Shown here in pieces: positions 6,249 through 7,027 of a stretch of 7,027 bases of DNA. Numbering within the stretch: the stretch's first letter is position 1; every line of letters starts with the position of its first letter. The position numbers and the translations under genes are program-made. This DNA comes from Desulfobacteraceae bacterium (GTDB taxonomy: Bacteria; Desulfobacterota; Desulfobacteria; Desulfobacterales; UBA11574), in contig DAOVAE010000057.1 of assembly GCA_030671225.1 (NCBI GenBank), positions 1 through 7,027 on the forward strand, in the 5' to 3' direction. A model generated the notes under the pieces. That model saw nothing but the letters and a program-made list of their open reading frames with translations, searched no databases and was not told where the DNA came from.

Positions 6249-6483
6249 ATCTCTTGATCAGACGGATTGTTGTGGAAATGATGACCACTCCGCTCAATAC
6301 CACAAGCAGAACAGCGATCCATATATACTGATTATATTCTACATTTTCACGCGCTGCTGAAATCCCTGCAAAACCAAACAGACAAACAAGGAACATGAAG
6401 ACAATCAAAGTCAGACATGCTGTTTCAGAGTCATACCAGGGAACGATAACTTTTCTAAAAAAAGGTTTTTTATCGATAAGCAT
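6226..6483 (-). CDS. Small two-helix membrane protein of unknown function
   Basis: I do not recognise a characterised family. The ORF is open further upstream, but an ATG at 6483, just after the nrdJ stop, gives a sensible 85-residue protein. The cytoplasmic-looking N-terminus is basic (LIDKKPFFRKVIVPWYDSE, residues 2-20, with a striking PWYDSE). Two strongly hydrophobic helices follow, about 22-43 and 53-73, separated by the polar linker AARENVEYNQ, and the C-terminus is basic (RLIKRFTSRHSK). The Cys residues (C23, C34) lie in helix 1. It starts 13 nt after nrdJ and probably depends on that transcript; no clear Shine-Dalgarno precedes the ATG, which suggests translational coupling. Its 3' end overlaps ccdA by 23 nt in convergent orientation. 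The amphipathic charge layout around the helices argues for a real gene rather than a chance ORF. Confidence 0.62.
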   Translation of the reverse strand: MLIDKKPFFRKVIVPWYDSETACLTLIVFMFLVCLFGFAGISAARENVEYNQYIWIAVLLVVLSGVVIISTTIRLIKRFTSRHSK

Positions 6484-6496
6484 AACATAGTTCGGG

Positions 6497-7027
6497 CTAT
6501 CCACATTTGGTAAAACCGCAAAAGTGGCAAATAATACATCCTTCTTCAAAGCTGATGGTCTGACCGCAATCCGGGCAGATTTCTCCGAGGAGGCTGTTAC
6601 CATATTTACTCTTCATATGTGAGCCGTCACTCAAATATCTTTTCTCAAGTACCCTGCCAATGGCATCCGGTATTGACAGAACCAGACCACCATTTTGAAA
6701 TACAGGATGCTCGCCACCGATACCTTTTAATTGTTCTATAACATTTCCCACTTTCACCCCGGATCTTAAGGCAAGTGAAGCAAGCCTGCCAATTGCTTCG
6801 GTCTTGGCAGTTGTGGATCGTCCCGATTTACCGATTGTGGCAAACACCTCAAAGGGTTCACCCTCATGCTCGGTCACAGTGACGTAAAGCTGGCCCATAC
6901 CTGTTTTCATCCGGGAGGTAAAACCTTCCAGTGTTTCTGGCCGATCTTTGACCCAAGCAACCGTATGGTCTCCATACTTACTTTTTGCAGAGAACGAAAG
7001 GACCTGGTTCTCCTTGCTACCGTCCCT
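6497..7027 (-). CDS. nrdJ: Adenosylcobalamin-dependent (class II) ribonucleotide reductase, C-terminal part
   Basis: NrdJ converts ribonucleotides to deoxyribonucleotides using a B12-derived radical and so works with or without oxygen, suiting an anaerobe that meets oxygen occasionally. Only the last 176 residues are in the window; the frame is open to the right edge, so the internal ATG at 6910 is not the start. The fragment opens with RDGSKENQVLSF, matching the end of the catalytic barrel (the family has RDGS.. QVL). It continues with RPETLEGFTSRMKTGMGQLYVTVTEHEGEPFEVFATIGKSG, shown here only to name the TSCPD-type domain, which includes GRLASLALRSG. It ends in a cysteine-rich tail with CPDC, then CIIC and HFCGFTKC, a zinc-ribbon-like element and a likely redox relay for active-site re-reduction. 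The small membrane protein follows 13 nt downstream. No terminator is seen between them. Confidence 0.93.
   Translation of the reverse strand, partial: RDGSKENQVLSFSAKSKYGDHTVAWVKDRPETLEGFTSRMKTGMGQLYVTVTEHEGEPFEVFATIGKSGRSTTAKTEAIGRLASLALRSGVKVGNVIEQLKGIGGEHPVFQNGGLVLSIPDAIGRVLEKRYLSDGSHMKSKYGNSLLGEICPDCGQTISFEEGCIICHFCGFTKCG

Noticed and set aside
6226..6603. Longer 125-residue version of the small membrane protein starting at 6603
   Set aside because: The extra 40 residues overlap the zinc-ribbon end of nrdJ in another frame and look non-native; the ATG at 6483 just after the nrdJ stop is more plausible.
6497..6910. Independent 137-residue protein starting at 6910
   Set aside because: The same frame stays open to the window edge and encodes conserved class II reductase sequence (RDGS, RPETLEG), so this is an internal Met of nrdJ.

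Overview
The window looks like chromosomal DNA from an anaerobic bacterium, most likely a sulfate-reducing member of the Desulfobacterota (Desulfobacterales-like). This is an inference from gene content: a tungsten-type aldehyde:ferredoxin oxidoreductase homologue, an adenosylcobalamin-dependent (class II) ribonucleotide reductase, type IV pilus PilT, and a YggT/DivIVA/ProC neighbourhood. No 16S rRNA gene or other strong taxonomic marker is present. Composition is moderate, with AT-rich intergenic DNA. There is no sign of a CRISPR array, rRNA, tRNA, transposase or phage gene.

Left block (1-1908, minus strand): a compact operon read right to left, yggT (small membrane protein), divIVA (coiled-coil polar/division protein) and pilT (pilus retraction ATPase, whose last codons run off the left edge). 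Gaps are 24 and 14 nt. A 286-nt AT-rich divergent intergenic region (1909-2194) separates this operon from proC, transcribed rightward. It holds a plausible sigma70 promoter for proC and a small inverted repeat. ProC, YggT and PilT near one another recalls the pilT / yggS-proC-yggT locus of pseudomonads, with yggS absent here, a DivIVA gene added and the genes split into two divergent units.

Middle block (2195-6248, plus strand): proC (proline synthesis) is followed by a 132-nt spacer that is almost entirely one long imperfect nested palindrome (3049-3157). Next is a tight three-gene unit: a 712-residue AOR-family oxidoreductase, a 65-residue MoaD/ThiS-like sulfur carrier ending in Gly-Gly (start overlaps the AOR stop by one base), and a CcdA-type thiol/electron-transfer membrane protein 11 nt further on. 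A simple reading is that the AOR homologue is the catalytic enzyme and the sulfur carrier supplies the dithiolene sulfur of its pterin cofactor. CcdA may provide membrane thiol redox chemistry, but that link is speculative.

Right block (6226-7027, minus strand): the C-terminal 176 residues of the class II ribonucleotide reductase NrdJ, ending in a cysteine-rich zinc-ribbon-like tail, followed 13 nt downstream by a small two-helix membrane protein of unknown function. The 3' end of that gene overlaps the 3' end of ccdA by 23 nt in convergent orientation.

Most genes are well-known families. The parts that merit a second look are the AOR-MoaD-CcdA unit with its atypical AOR cysteine motifs, the 109-bp palindrome in front of it, and the small membrane protein behind nrdJ.
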